Origin: Chloroflexota bacterium
GTDB taxonomy: Bacteria; Vulcanimicrobiota; JAMCWD01
DNA: 64,000 nucleotides
NCBI GenBank assembly: GCA_023475345.1
Contig: JAMCWD010000025.1
Coordinates: 1-64,000 of the forward strand
Direction: 5' to 3'
Shown piece after piece: positions 50,424 through 59,634 of the stretch; within the stretch, counting starts at the first letter, position 1; every line of letters starts with the position of its first letter. Both the position numbers and the translations under genes were made by a program. Under the pieces are notes generated by a model. The model was not told the DNA's origin, searched no databases, and saw only the letters and a program-made list of their open reading frames with translations.

Positions 50424-51711
50424 CTTTTTTATCCTCCACAAGAGCATACATTATGTCCCCCTGGGCAACCAGCGAACCGTCAACCTTCGCTTCGGCATGG
50501 ACTTTGCCGATGCCGCCTTTCGAGCCGATCAACGTTGCCTCAATGATTAGCTGATCGCCTGGGTAAACCGGTTTTCTGAAACGGAACTTATCTATCCCGG
50601 CAAGGTAGGGGACCCGGTTCTCCTTGGACTTGGTCTTCAAAAGCATGAGACCGCCTACCTGGGCCATCGCCTCCACTATCAAAACGCCGGGCATTATGGG
50701 TCTCCCGGGATAGTGCCCTTGAAAAAACGGCTCGTTGAAGGTTACGTTTTTGACGCCTACAGCCCGTTGATTGTCCTCGATCTCCAGTACCTTATCGACC
50801 ATGAGGAACGGGTACCGGTGAGGAAGGATCTTCATGACATCTCTGATATCCAGCACTTTCTGCCTCCTTGAATCAGAAGTTGTTACCTCTGAAATTTTTT
50901 GCTCTAAAATTTTGCCGAACCGGACATTGAGGGAATGATACGGCCTTACGGCGATTATTCGTCCCCTGATCTTCTTTCCCAGAAGCGACAGGTCCCCGAC
51001 GAGGTCGAGGGCTTTATGCCTTACTATCTCGTCCGGGAAGCGGGGAGGGGACAGGTATCCGTCATCCGTGATAACCAGCGCGTTGTCCAGGTCGCCTCCG
51101 AGCGCCAGGTTCCTCTGGCGCAGTTTCTCAATCTCCGCCATGAACCCGAATGTGCGCGCGCCTGCAAGCTCGACTGCGAAGGTTCTCTCATCAATTACGC
51201 TTTCGAATAGTTGTACTCCCACCACGGGGTGATCATATTCGGTAACGCAGGTAATATGGAATTCATCGCCGGGAAGCCCGATGATTATCGACTTGCCTTC
51301 CTGTATCCATACAGGCTCATCTATTTTGAAACATTTGCGCGGGGCGTCGAACTCTTTTTCTCCGGCCTGTTTAAGCAGATCGACGAAAGGCAGGGCGCTC
51401 CCGTCAAGTATGGGCACTTCCTCCGCGTCTATTTCAACAAGCAGGTTATCGAGGCCGGTCTGGAATGCCGCGGCCAGGAAATGCTCGACGGTACGGACTA
51501 TTTCAGGCGGCTTGCCGATATTGGTAGATCTTTCCACCGAATAAACGCCTGAAAGCATAACGGGTATCAGGGGCTTTCCCGGCAGATCGACCCTCCGGAA
51601 AACTATGCCCGAACCGGCATCGGACGGCAATATAACCATCTTCGAGGCGCAACCGGAATGGATGCCTTTCCCTTCTATCTCAACTTTCGCTGCGATGGTT
51701 TTTTGTTTCAA
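50416..51711 (-). CDS. lpxC-fabZ: Bifunctional LpxC-FabZ fusion
   Basis: The 431-residue protein fuses UDP-3-O-acyl-GlcNAc deacetylase (residues 1-280) and 3-hydroxyacyl-ACP dehydratase (about 290-431). The LpxC part has RTVEHFLAA with the first zinc His and DEIVRHKALDLVGDL with the other His and Asp. The FabZ part has ILPHRYPFLMVDKV and HYPGRPIMPGVLIVEAMAQ with the catalytic His and Glu. Such fusions are known in Bacteroidota and several candidate phyla. It joins the committed step of lipid A with fatty-acid elongation, which compete for the same hydroxyacyl pool. It overlaps the upstream gene by four bases (ATGA). Confidence 0.95.
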   Translation of the reverse strand: MKQKTIAAKVEIEGKGIHSGCASKMVILPSDAGSGIVFRRVDLPGKPLIPVMLSGVYSVERSTNIGKPPEIVRTVEHFLAAAFQTGLDNLLVEIDAEEVPILDGSALPFVDLLKQAGEKEFDAPRKCFKIDEPVWIQEGKSIIIGLPGDEFHITCVTEYDHPVVGVQLFESVIDERTFAVELAGARTFGFMAEIEKLRQRNLALGGDLDNALVITDDGYLSPPRFPDEIVRHKALDLVGDLSLLGKKIRGRIIAVRPYHSLNVRFGKILEQKISEVTTSDSRRQKVLDIRDVMKILPHRYPFLMVDKVLEIEDNQRAVGVKNVTFNEPFFQGHYPGRPIMPGVLIVEAMAQVGGLMLLKTKSKENRVPYLAGIDKFRFRKPVYPGDQLIIEATLIGSKGGIGKVHAEAKVDGSLVAQGDIMYALVEDKKDE

Positions 51712-53498
51712 AAAGACCTGCCTCCGATTTTTTCGCTCCTGGCGCTGACTTTAACAGGATAATAAGAGCCCGGCTGAGGCATTGTATATATTGTCAATTT
51801 CTTTTCGGCGCCCGGCGGGATCGTTTCTCGGTACCAGCACCTGCTTTCGCCGAAACGGGTGACCCCTACGTTGTATATTTTGCCGTTTAACAGGAAACAT
51901 CCCTGTGCTACCCCTTTCAGAGGCTCAAAATAGACGCCGAGAACCTGTTCCCGCCTATCGTGATTTTTTATGTTGATGTTGAACCGGTATAAAGAGCCAT
52001 AATTTCCGAGGTTCGGCTGGCCGCTTTCGTCATCGAGCAGATAAGGTTCGCCGCCGATTTCGAAATCGAATGAGCCGTCGGGCAGTTGTATGTCTCCTTC
52101 GGATAAGAAGTCGGGGCCGGAAAAAATTCCGTGAGGGTGGACCTTGAAAGGATCGAACCGGGGCGTTACCATGCCGAGGATTGCGTCATCTGCGCCGACT
52201 TCGGTGGTGGTGACTTTGAGGGTCAACTCGCCCCCTTTTAATTCCTGGATCTGGAAAAACCCGGCGTCCACATCATTTTTTGAAAGCCATCTTTCCGCAA
52301 GGCTCGTTGAACTCTGGGCCGGCAGGTTTACTATATACCCGGCCTGCCCTGCCAGGCATTCAAGGAACCGTTGTACTGTCCGCGTGCCGACCGCCATTTC
52401 ATAAGGGCTGGGGCCTGCCGCCGCAGGAGTTATGAGAACCTGCGCATCTTCCCTGTTGGGATTTTCGAGGCTGACCCAGATTACTCTGGGTTTGTCGCTG
52501 CCGTTTTTATGCGAATATAAAAGCCTTGTAGGGTTTTCTTTATCAACCGGCCCGGTAAGCAAAATGCCGTTTTCCTCGAGCAATTCAGGACGGTTGCTGA
52601 CCATCAGCCTTGTGGGCTGCTCGAGCTTCAAACCCCTGTTGATGAGCCTGACATCCACGGTGCCCGTTAGCGAAAAATAGCCTGTGCCCTTGATTTCTAT
52701 AGGCACGCGGGCAAGCATTTCCTGCCGGTTCAGGGAAGAATCGAAAATTCTCACATCGCCGGAGAGTATGATTTTTGCGCCGGGCTTGATGCTGCAGGCA
52801 TCGGCGGCCGCGTTAAGAGCGGCCCTTTCTGCAACGCTCAAGGGAAGCGGGTTCCCGGTAACATCAGCTTCGGAATTCCTGTTGATTGTACCGGCCCATT
52901 CCTTGACCGTTACGCTCAACTGTGTTTTAAACGGCCCCCGCGCAACTGTAATTGAAGTCGTTCCGGGGGCGACCGCCGTCACTTCGAGATAGCTTCCGTC
53001 TTCGGCAGGCGTAACATTAACCTGACTGCCTGATGACAGGATTTCCAGCCCCTTTTTCAGGAAGCCGCCGACCTGTACGACCTGCCTGCCGCCGATGGGC
53101 ATAACAAGCTCGGAAGGTGTCAGCGTAAGGAGACCGCCTTTGAGAGAAGTCTTGAGCCGCCATACTATTTTTTCCGCCAACTGTTCGGGCTCGCTTTTAT
53201 TGGCAAGCGCCATCTGACTGTCTATAGTACAGATTATCATTTTGTCCCAGATAATATCCGCAGAACTGTAATGTTTCTCAACACGAATTTTTTCAGGATC
53301 AAGGCCGCTTTCAATGCCCTTCATTATCCTGTTTTCAATTTCACGGGCCTGTGTCTCGGCCTGGGCATCGGGAACTCCCCGTACGCGCATCAACAAGACG
53401 CCGCCGAGGTTCACATCCGCATTATCGGCGGATACAGGCATTGCGGCAAATAATAATACAGCCAGAAAGCTAATGATTAAACAGGATAGTTTTTTCAT
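51708..53498 (-). CDS. Exported protein with Ig-like (BIG2-type) domain
   Basis: The 596-residue protein has a Sec signal peptide (CLIISFLAVLLFAAMPVSA, cleaved near residue 25). An N-terminal domain at about 30-120 (VNLGGVLLMRVRGV to WRLKTSL) resembles a small periplasmic domain found before some mechanosensitive channels. An Ig-like segment follows at about 125-200 (LTPSELVMPIGGRQVVQVGG). The C-terminal 350 residues are beta-rich, with GYFSLTGTVDVRLINRG and a final jelly-roll-like part. No family is recognised for the whole. Being translationally coupled to lpxC-fabZ and next to lpxD, it may be a periplasmic or surface factor of the same envelope pathway; that is inference. Confidence 0.75.
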   Translation of the reverse strand: MKKLSCLIISFLAVLLFAAMPVSADNADVNLGGVLLMRVRGVPDAQAETQAREIENRIMKGIESGLDPEKIRVEKHYSSADIIWDKMIICTIDSQMALANKSEPEQLAEKIVWRLKTSLKGGLLTLTPSELVMPIGGRQVVQVGGFLKKGLEILSSGSQVNVTPAEDGSYLEVTAVAPGTTSITVARGPFKTQLSVTVKEWAGTINRNSEADVTGNPLPLSVAERAALNAAADACSIKPGAKIILSGDVRIFDSSLNRQEMLARVPIEIKGTGYFSLTGTVDVRLINRGLKLEQPTRLMVSNRPELLEENGILLTGPVDKENPTRLLYSHKNGSDKPRVIWVSLENPNREDAQVLITPAAAGPSPYEMAVGTRTVQRFLECLAGQAGYIVNLPAQSSTSLAERWLSKNDVDAGFFQIQELKGGELTLKVTTTEVGADDAILGMVTPRFDPFKVHPHGIFSGPDFLSEGDIQLPDGSFDFEIGGEPYLLDDESGQPNLGNYGSLYRFNINIKNHDRREQVLGVYFEPLKGVAQGCFLLNGKIYNVGVTRFGESRCWYRETIPPGAEKKLTIYTMPQPGSYYPVKVSARSEKIGGRSF

Positions 53499-53503
53499 TA
53501 ACT

Positions 53504-54508
53504 TTAATCCTCAAGCTTCTTTTCAAGTCTGGATAGTCTCTCTTCTAATTCCGGCAGCCTTGCAATCAGGGCGTGCTGCTTGAGAGCTTCACGGTGCGGC
53601 CTGGCAGGATAGTCCGAGTAGAAGCTTTTCGGCGGGATGTTTTTGGTTATCCCCGACTGGCCCCCGATCATACAATCTTCGCCTACCGTAACGTGCTGGG
53701 CCATCCCGGCCTGCCCTGCCATTATCGTACGGTCTCCGATTTTACAACTGCCTGCTATTCCTACCTGCGCCACCAGCGTTACATCCTCGCCGATTTCGAC
53801 GTTATGGGCAATCTGTACGAGGTTGTCTATCTTGGTGCCGCGGCCTATCCTTGTATATCCCAGCGTCGCCCTGTCGATAGTGGTATTGGCTCCTATTTCG
53901 ACGTCGTCTTCAAGCACTACCGTGCCTATCTGCGGGATCTTCACGGTTTTCTTACCGTCTTTAACGTATCCGAAACCGTCCGAGCCTATTATCGCTCCCG
54001 GGTTGATTATTACGCGGTTTCCCAGTTTTACCCTGTCCATCAGCCTGGCGCCCGGGTAAATAGTACAATCGTCGCCAATCTCGACGCCGTCACCCAGGTA
54101 ATTAAGCCCCATAATCCTGACGTTTTTGCCGATCCTGGCCTTTTTCCCGATAATTACATACGGGCCGATGTAAGCGCCGTCGCCGATTTCAGCGTCTTCG
54201 GAAATCACCGCCGTATCATGGATCCCGGGGGACGGGATCAAAGTCGGGTCGAATTCGCGCAGGATCATTGCAAAAGCCAGCCTGGGATTCGAAGCTATGA
54301 CTAAAGATTTATCCTGCCGGTCATCGTAAGGTTTTTGAGTAATGACGGCGGAGCATCCGGTGGAAATTGCCTGCTTGAAAGTCCTGGCGTTTTCGGCAAA
54401 AGTGATCTGGCCTTTGGTTCCTTTCTCGCAGGAAGTCCCGCCGGTGATTTCCAGGTCGGGACCTGCCAGTTCTCCGCCTACCAGTTTTGCTATTTCAGAA
54501 AGCCGCAT
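53504..54508 (-). CDS. lpxD: UDP-3-O-acylglucosamine N-acyltransferase
   Basis: LpxD adds the second acyl chain to the lipid A precursor. The 334-residue protein has the N-terminal uridine-binding domain (MRLSEIAKLVGGELAG, then the ITFAENARTFKQA part). The left-handed beta-helix follows from about residue 100, with IGSDGFGYVKDG, TTIDRATLGYTRIG and LVQIAHNVEIGEDV carrying the catalytic His. The C-terminal helical coil ends in SRLEKKLED. Everything fits normal length. It is encoded between the Skp-like gene and the unknown exported protein, the usual skp-lpxD linkage. Confidence 0.97.
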   Translation of the reverse strand: MRLSEIAKLVGGELAGPDLEITGGTSCEKGTKGQITFAENARTFKQAISTGCSAVITQKPYDDRQDKSLVIASNPRLAFAMILREFDPTLIPSPGIHDTAVISEDAEIGDGAYIGPYVIIGKKARIGKNVRIMGLNYLGDGVEIGDDCTIYPGARLMDRVKLGNRVIINPGAIIGSDGFGYVKDGKKTVKIPQIGTVVLEDDVEIGANTTIDRATLGYTRIGRGTKIDNLVQIAHNVEIGEDVTLVAQVGIAGSCKIGDRTIMAGQAGMAQHVTVGEDCMIGGQSGITKNIPPKSFYSDYPARPHREALKQHALIARLPELEERLSRLEKKLED

Positions 54509-54517
54509 TATTACCCC

Positions 54518-54955
54518 CTACCGGCTGTTTAAAGCATCGAGGACTTCGGAAGATATATCTGTGCCGCCGTACCTGACAATCGGCACATCTCCATAAGCCC
54601 CAGGCACGGATTTTAAAAGGATAACCTGTAGATTATTTTTTTGCCCCACTTTTTCGGATGCTTTCGATATGTCTTTTACAAGCTCTTCTTTTTTCGAGTC
54701 CCATTTCTCTGTTAGTTCCTTGTAGCGGTCTTCGAGTTTTTTTGAGGGGGTGCCTTTATTCAGTTGTACCTCTTTCTCGAAAGTTTCACGCTCTTTCATG
54801 TATTCCTTATACATATCCCGGGATTTTGTCCACCTCGGGAATATGTACGAATAGCTGATAAGGCCGAAATTTTTAACAGGCTTGCTCGTGCAGCCTGCAA
54901 AAAATGCCATTGCCAGCGACATCACTAAAGCCAGTACAACTATCTTTTTCATCAT
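54518..54955 (-). CDS. Skp/OmpH-like lipoprotein
   Basis: The 145-residue protein has a lipoprotein signal (VVLALVMSLAMAFFAGC, cysteine near residue 22). A short Skp-like body follows with a central charged coiled coil (ERETFEKEVQLNKG, then KELTEKWDSKKEELV) and the OmpH-type end VILLKSVPGAYGDVPIVRYGGTDISSEVLDAL. Skp holds outer-membrane proteins in the periplasm. A lipidated form would be tethered to a membrane. It is the third Skp-like gene in a row. Confidence 0.8.
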   Translation of the reverse strand: MMKKIVVLALVMSLAMAFFAGCTSKPVKNFGLISYSYIFPRWTKSRDMYKEYMKERETFEKEVQLNKGTPSKKLEDRYKELTEKWDSKKEELVKDISKASEKVGQKNNLQVILLKSVPGAYGDVPIVRYGGTDISSEVLDALNSR

Positions 54956-54977
54956 AACCCTCCTCAGGGATCAATTT

Positions 54978-56387
54978 TTATTTTTTAAAACCGTGCTCTT
55001 CAATCCATTTCAGGCAGTCATCGGTTAGATCCTTACAATCTTTATTATAGATAAAGCCCGTAACGACCACGTCGATATGTTCTTTTGCGGCAACTTCATT
55101 TACAGTTTTTTTCAGGTCATCGACCATTGACAGGTGCATTTTCCTGGCTTTTTCATCCAGTTCTTCAACCTTCTTTTTACGTTCGGTCAGCATCTTATCG
55201 GCCTGGACCTGCTGTTTTTCCTGGTAATCGTTGATCAGCTTAAGGATGCGCGTTTCTTCATCTTTAAGCGATGTTTCCAGCGCCAACTGGCGGGTTTTCA
55301 GTTCGATAACGGCGGTTTCCTGTTTTTTCAAAAGCCGGCTTGCAAGGGCCGCCTTTTTATCTTCGAATTCTTTTTCCAGCTTGTTCTTCTCAGCTTTCAG
55401 ATCGGCATTCTGATCAATCCGCTTGTCCAGTTCCTTCTGCATGACTTCATTGGGGTTTTTGCCCAGCTTTTGTAACAGCTTGCTTTTCTTATCGTTTATC
55501 TGTTTAGAGATATCTGCGGTAAGCCGGGCGTCGTATTTTTTAAGATCTACGTCAACCTTTGCTTTTTCGGAATTGATGAATTCCTGCAATTTCTTGTCCT
55601 GCTCGACACGCTTTCCCTCTTTTTTTTCTTCTTCGGCTTTTTCGAGATCCATCAGTTGCTGCCGTATTTGTTGCTGTTCCTCATCATCCTTAGCCACCTG
55701 GATTTTAAGCATCAGGTTTAATTTTTTGTCCTGGCTCTGGATCATGACTTCGTGCTCGTATTGGGAAAGCTCGGCATCGAGCTGGTTCTTCCGTTCCTCA
55801 ATAATGGAGTTGAGTTCTTTTTCGAGCTGGAGCTTCCTGGCGGAAAGCTGCCGATCTTTTACATAATAAATGTCCTGAGCAAATGACTGGAGCTGCCGGT
55901 TAAAATCCGATTTCCCCGCGGTAATCATTGTTAGATCATCGGGCTCATATATTTGACTGCCTGCTTTTTTATAAATCTCTTCCAGCTTCCCGGATATTTC
56001 TTCGTGTTCTTTTTTAAGCTGGTCTCCCGCCCGCATTTGTTCATCCCTGATGTGGCGGCTTATTTCTTCAACCTCTTTGCTCAACTGGATCTGGGCTTCC
56101 CTCTTTTCCTTTTCCAGGCCGTCAAGTTGTACCCTTATGAAATCGGGAATATTTTCCCTGGACATTTCCGCCTTGAGTTGCTCTATCTGTCCCTGTAATG
56201 CAGAGAGTTCCTTCCACATCGGGTGCTTTACAAGCAATTTATCGGCCTCGACAACTCCTATGGTTATCTTGCCGAAGATACGGCTGCCGCCGGCCGCCGC
56301 TATACGGGAAATGATGTATGGTATTCCCAGGATCAGTACCAGGAAACCCATTATTAAAAGCGCTATTTGCCAACCTTTATTCTTCAA
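54978..56387 (-). CDS. Long membrane-anchored Skp/OmpH-like coiled-coil protein
   Basis: The 469-residue protein begins with an uncleaved-looking hydrophobic anchor (residues 6-28, IALLIMGFLVLILGIPYIIS). It then has the OmpH-type strand ITIGVVEADKLLVKHPMW, a coiled coil of about 340 residues (roughly 60-410) dominated by Lys, Glu, Gln and Leu, and a final KEHIDVVVTGFIYNK strand. Ordinary Skp has about 160 residues, so the tentacle is nearly three times longer than usual. Its place between a tandem Skp and the lipid one suggests a periplasm-spanning chaperone; that is inference. Confidence 0.82.
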   Translation of the reverse strand: MKNKGWQIALLIMGFLVLILGIPYIISRIAAAGGSRIFGKITIGVVEADKLLVKHPMWKELSALQGQIEQLKAEMSRENIPDFIRVQLDGLEKEKREAQIQLSKEVEEISRHIRDEQMRAGDQLKKEHEEISGKLEEIYKKAGSQIYEPDDLTMITAGKSDFNRQLQSFAQDIYYVKDRQLSARKLQLEKELNSIIEERKNQLDAELSQYEHEVMIQSQDKKLNLMLKIQVAKDDEEQQQIRQQLMDLEKAEEEKKEGKRVEQDKKLQEFINSEKAKVDVDLKKYDARLTADISKQINDKKSKLLQKLGKNPNEVMQKELDKRIDQNADLKAEKNKLEKEFEDKKAALASRLLKKQETAVIELKTRQLALETSLKDEETRILKLINDYQEKQQVQADKMLTERKKKVEELDEKARKMHLSMVDDLKKTVNEVAAKEHIDVVVTGFIYNKDCKDLTDDCLKWIEEHGFKK

Positions 56388-56408
56388 TGTATCGAACCCG
56401 CTTCAGAA

Positions 56409-57263
56409 TTATTTACCTTCGTTCAGCATCTTGTTAAACGAATCGATCACTTCATCGGTTACGTTCGTGCCGCCGAATACTACACTTTGCTTTTCCAGCA
56501 CAAGGTCGAGATTCTTCTCTTTCGCTACTTTCTGGACAACTTCATTGATTGCGCCTTCAATCTCTGATTGTAGCCGCTGTGAGGCGTTTTGAAGCGCGGC
56601 ATCGTATTTCTGGGCCAGTTCAATCTTTTGTTGCTGGGTGAGACTCTTCGACTTTTTATCGAAGTCTTCAACCATCTTGTTTTCCAGGGCCCTCAACTGC
56701 ATCTGCCCGTCACTAACCGCTTTGAGGCTATATATGATCGAACGGTCGAAATATGCTATGTTGCTCTGCTTGGGCATGTATTCTTCGACCTTTGTATCGG
56801 CTTTCATATTCTTTAAGTTTTCCAGCGTCTCATCGGTTATATCAGGCACTCCCGAAACGACGACTCCCTTGTCCAGAACCACGTTAAGCTTTCTTTTTCT
56901 GGCTATCTGCATTATGGTTTTATGAACCCTGTCCATGAAATCATTTTTCATCTTGAGCAGTGTGCGGTCAAGCTCCGACTCCATTTCCATGGAAAGCTTT
57001 TGTTTATCGACTTCGCTTAAATTTTTGCTTTTTTCTTCGAATTCTTTCTTCCTGGAATCGATTTCCGCTTCCATCTTTTTCTTGGCGGCTTCGTATTCAG
57101 GCATCTCCATAATGGCCTTGTTGACCTTTTCGACATCGATATATGATATCCCGGAGCGGTACTTGAAAAGGCCTTGAATAGTGTCCCTGCCGAAGAAGAT
57201 CGCAGCGCCCGCTATTGCTATTACGATTATCAAAACGACAACCCATATTATTTTCTTGCTCAT
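56409..57263 (-). CDS. Tandem Skp/OmpH-like protein
   Basis: The 284-residue protein has an N-terminal anchor (IIWVVVLIIVIAIAGAAIFF) and two complete OmpH units: residues 39-150 (ISYIDVEKVNKAI to ITDETLENL) and 165-280 (IAYFDRSIIYSL to VTDEVIDSF). Each unit has the strand-long coil-strand order, and both end in the same V-V-x-G-[VGT]-x-[DN]-[IV]-T-DE pattern. Skp normally is a trimer of single units. The duplication is internal, so it would change the geometry of the chaperone. BamA is immediately upstream, 21 bases away. Confidence 0.87.
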   Translation of the reverse strand: MSKKIIWVVVLIIVIAIAGAAIFFGRDTIQGLFKYRSGISYIDVEKVNKAIMEMPEYEAAKKKMEAEIDSRKKEFEEKSKNLSEVDKQKLSMEMESELDRTLLKMKNDFMDRVHKTIMQIARKRKLNVVLDKGVVVSGVPDITDETLENLKNMKADTKVEEYMPKQSNIAYFDRSIIYSLKAVSDGQMQLRALENKMVEDFDKKSKSLTQQQKIELAQKYDAALQNASQRLQSEIEGAINEVVQKVAKEKNLDLVLEKQSVVFGGTNVTDEVIDSFNKMLNEGK

Positions 57264-57284
57264 TTATTTTCGTGCCTCCCTGTT

Positions 57285-59537
57285 TTAGAATGTCTGTCCT
57301 ATGCCGATGGAGGTTCTTCCTCCTTCTTCGCCTTTTGCGTAATCTATCCTGATGACTCCCAGCCCGAGCGTCGGAAATACCAGCCGGATGCCCACGCCCA
57401 CATCCGAGTACAGGCTCGAACGATCTCCCGGGCTCCATGCGTTGCCGGCATCGCCGAACACTGCGGCCGATACCATTTTAAGCTTCCCTATCGGGAAGCG
57501 AAATTCTGCGTTATATATCTGCATGTATCTCCCGTAAAAAAGGTTGTCCCTGTAACCGCGCAGCGTATCGTTGCCGCCTGCATAGAAGTATTCGGTAACG
57601 GGCGCTCCTTCTGTTACCGTGCCGCCCCATGCTCTCAACGCTATCACGTTCCTGCCCACGGGCAGATATTTCCTGACTTCAAGCTGGTACTTGCTGTAGT
57701 CGTAATCGCCTTTCAATAATCCGCCCGCGAATTGCTGGGAGGCGTTTACATACCAACCCTTGCTGGGATTGAAAAAATCATCCCGCGTATCGTAATTTTC
57801 ATTCAACATTGAGCTGTTAAGGGTACCGCTGGTAAGCCCCGTAACCGGGTATTCCGAATTCGGATTTTGCGTCAGTTCCAGTTTTTCGTGCCTGACCGTC
57901 AGCGTTGTCCGGAAATCCTCGCCGAGCATCTTGCCGTAAGAAATGCTGCCGCCATAGACACTCTGGTCGTATAACGCATACTTGTCCTGAAGATTCGGGT
58001 CTTCCAGGGACTGCTTGAGTTCCATCATTTTATTGTTATAAATCGATACTCCGAAGGAATCCAGTTGTTCATTGATTGTCGGGTCGAAAAAGCTGAAGTT
58101 TAAGCTGTCGATATTCACGCCTCTCTGCCAGCCCAGGGAAACCCTCTGACCTTTTCCCGCCAGGTTTCTTTCCGAGTATGAGATGGCGCCCGTAACGCCG
58201 CTTCTCAGGGCTCCGCTTCCGCCGCCGGAATAACCCAGGCCGAGAGTCAAAAGGCCTGTCTTCGTATCCTTAACCTTTACGACGAGCACCACCTTGCCCG
58301 GCCCGCTCCCCGGTTCGGGAGTCATCTCGACACCTTCGAAATACCCCAGGTTATTAAGGCGCTCGAGATCCCGCTGGAGCCTTTTCTTTCGGAGCACCTG
58401 GTTGACCTTGGTGCGGATATTACGACGTATGACATATTCCTTGGTCTTCGTATTGCCTTCGACTATTATCTTCTCACAGACAGCTTCGATTATATCGTAC
58501 GTTACGACCTGGGTCTTGGGATCTATTGTCGGGCGTATCGTATCAAGTATATAGTCCTTTTTATCGTACAACGAGGCTATTGAGCCCGTATCTTCCTTGA
58601 GCGTTTTCTGGTTCAGATATTCGCCCGGTTTTACCTTTACCAATTTCATAATTTCAGGGGTAGGTATGACCGTATTTCCTTTCACCTCGACCCCTTTTAC
58701 TATCATGCCTTCGGTGATCTTGAGGCTTAAAAGTCCGCTTTTATCCCAGTTCATGTCGGTAATATGTGTGGGAGTAAGGATAAGACCGAGGTCGTCATTA
58801 TAATAATTGTTTATCGCCTGGACGTCGTCAAAAAGTATTTTTGTATTTAAAATACTTCCTTCTTTCGTTTTCATCAGGCTTAATATTTTATCTGCAGGAA
58901 CTATCTCGTTCCCGGAAACCTCGATTTTTTTCACCTCGGGATTTTCCAGCACCCTGAATATGACCTTGAGGCCGCCCAGGTAATATTCGGTCCCGGCTTT
59001 CACATCGGTGAAATAGCCCATATCGAAAATTTTCTGGAGGTTTCTTGAAAGCAGGTCCTGGGTCAATTCGTCACCGATTTTCATCGTTACGGAAGCGAGG
59101 ATATCGCCCGTAGGTATTTTCTGGTTCCCGGAAACTTCTATTGCCGAGACCCTTGTCGGCACCGCCTCTTCCGGGGCAAGATTTTCAGGGGAAGGCGCCG
59201 GCTCCGGCGTTATTTCTTGTGTCCCCTGACCGCTTCCCTGGGTCGTGCCCTGGCCGGGGGCTGAGACGGAAGGCTCGCCTGCTGGAGGGGGGGCTGTTTC
59301 GCTTGCTTTGTTTTCGGGATTTCCGGGAGCAGGCTGCACTTTTTCGGATTGAGCCGACACAGGCGTTTTATTTTCCGTATTTTTATTATCGGCTGACTTG
59401 TTGTCTGCAGACGCGGATGACTGAACCGATCCTTTCTGACCGGGATCGGATGACAAATTGCCCGCCCATGCCTGTAATATGCCGGATAAAATGAAGCATA
59501 CCAGGAATATTGCCGGGATTATTTTATCTTTTCGCAT
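57285..59537 (-). CDS. bamA: Outer-membrane assembly factor BamA
   Basis: BamA inserts beta-barrel proteins into the outer membrane. The 750-residue protein has a signal peptide, then a Pro/Ala/Ser/Gln-rich linker of about 100 residues (roughly 30-130) that is not found in E. coli. Four POTRA domains follow, opening with VSAIEVSGN, VKKIEVSGN, VKGVEVKGN and CEKIIVEGN (five in E. coli). The 16-stranded barrel starts near residue 435 (LLTLGLGYSGGG), with the conserved GGNDTLRGY substrate loop (VRGF/Y type), and it ends in Phe. GGAAGAGG precedes the ATG at 59537. It lies next to tamB. Confidence 0.96.
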   Translation of the reverse strand: MRKDKIIPAIFLVCFILSGILQAWAGNLSSDPGQKGSVQSSASADNKSADNKNTENKTPVSAQSEKVQPAPGNPENKASETAPPPAGEPSVSAPGQGTTQGSGQGTQEITPEPAPSPENLAPEEAVPTRVSAIEVSGNQKIPTGDILASVTMKIGDELTQDLLSRNLQKIFDMGYFTDVKAGTEYYLGGLKVIFRVLENPEVKKIEVSGNEIVPADKILSLMKTKEGSILNTKILFDDVQAINNYYNDDLGLILTPTHITDMNWDKSGLLSLKITEGMIVKGVEVKGNTVIPTPEIMKLVKVKPGEYLNQKTLKEDTGSIASLYDKKDYILDTIRPTIDPKTQVVTYDIIEAVCEKIIVEGNTKTKEYVIRRNIRTKVNQVLRKKRLQRDLERLNNLGYFEGVEMTPEPGSGPGKVVLVVKVKDTKTGLLTLGLGYSGGGSGALRSGVTGAISYSERNLAGKGQRVSLGWQRGVNIDSLNFSFFDPTINEQLDSFGVSIYNNKMMELKQSLEDPNLQDKYALYDQSVYGGSISYGKMLGEDFRTTLTVRHEKLELTQNPNSEYPVTGLTSGTLNSSMLNENYDTRDDFFNPSKGWYVNASQQFAGGLLKGDYDYSKYQLEVRKYLPVGRNVIALRAWGGTVTEGAPVTEYFYAGGNDTLRGYRDNLFYGRYMQIYNAEFRFPIGKLKMVSAAVFGDAGNAWSPGDRSSLYSDVGVGIRLVFPTLGLGVIRIDYAKGEEGGRTSIGIGQTF

Positions 59538-59634
59538 ATTGACCTCTTCCGGGTAAATACTTTCCAGGCTCCTTAATAAAAAAATAAACCCTTAAGGAAC
59601 CTGCTTAACTTCGACGGGCAAAATCGATACTCCT

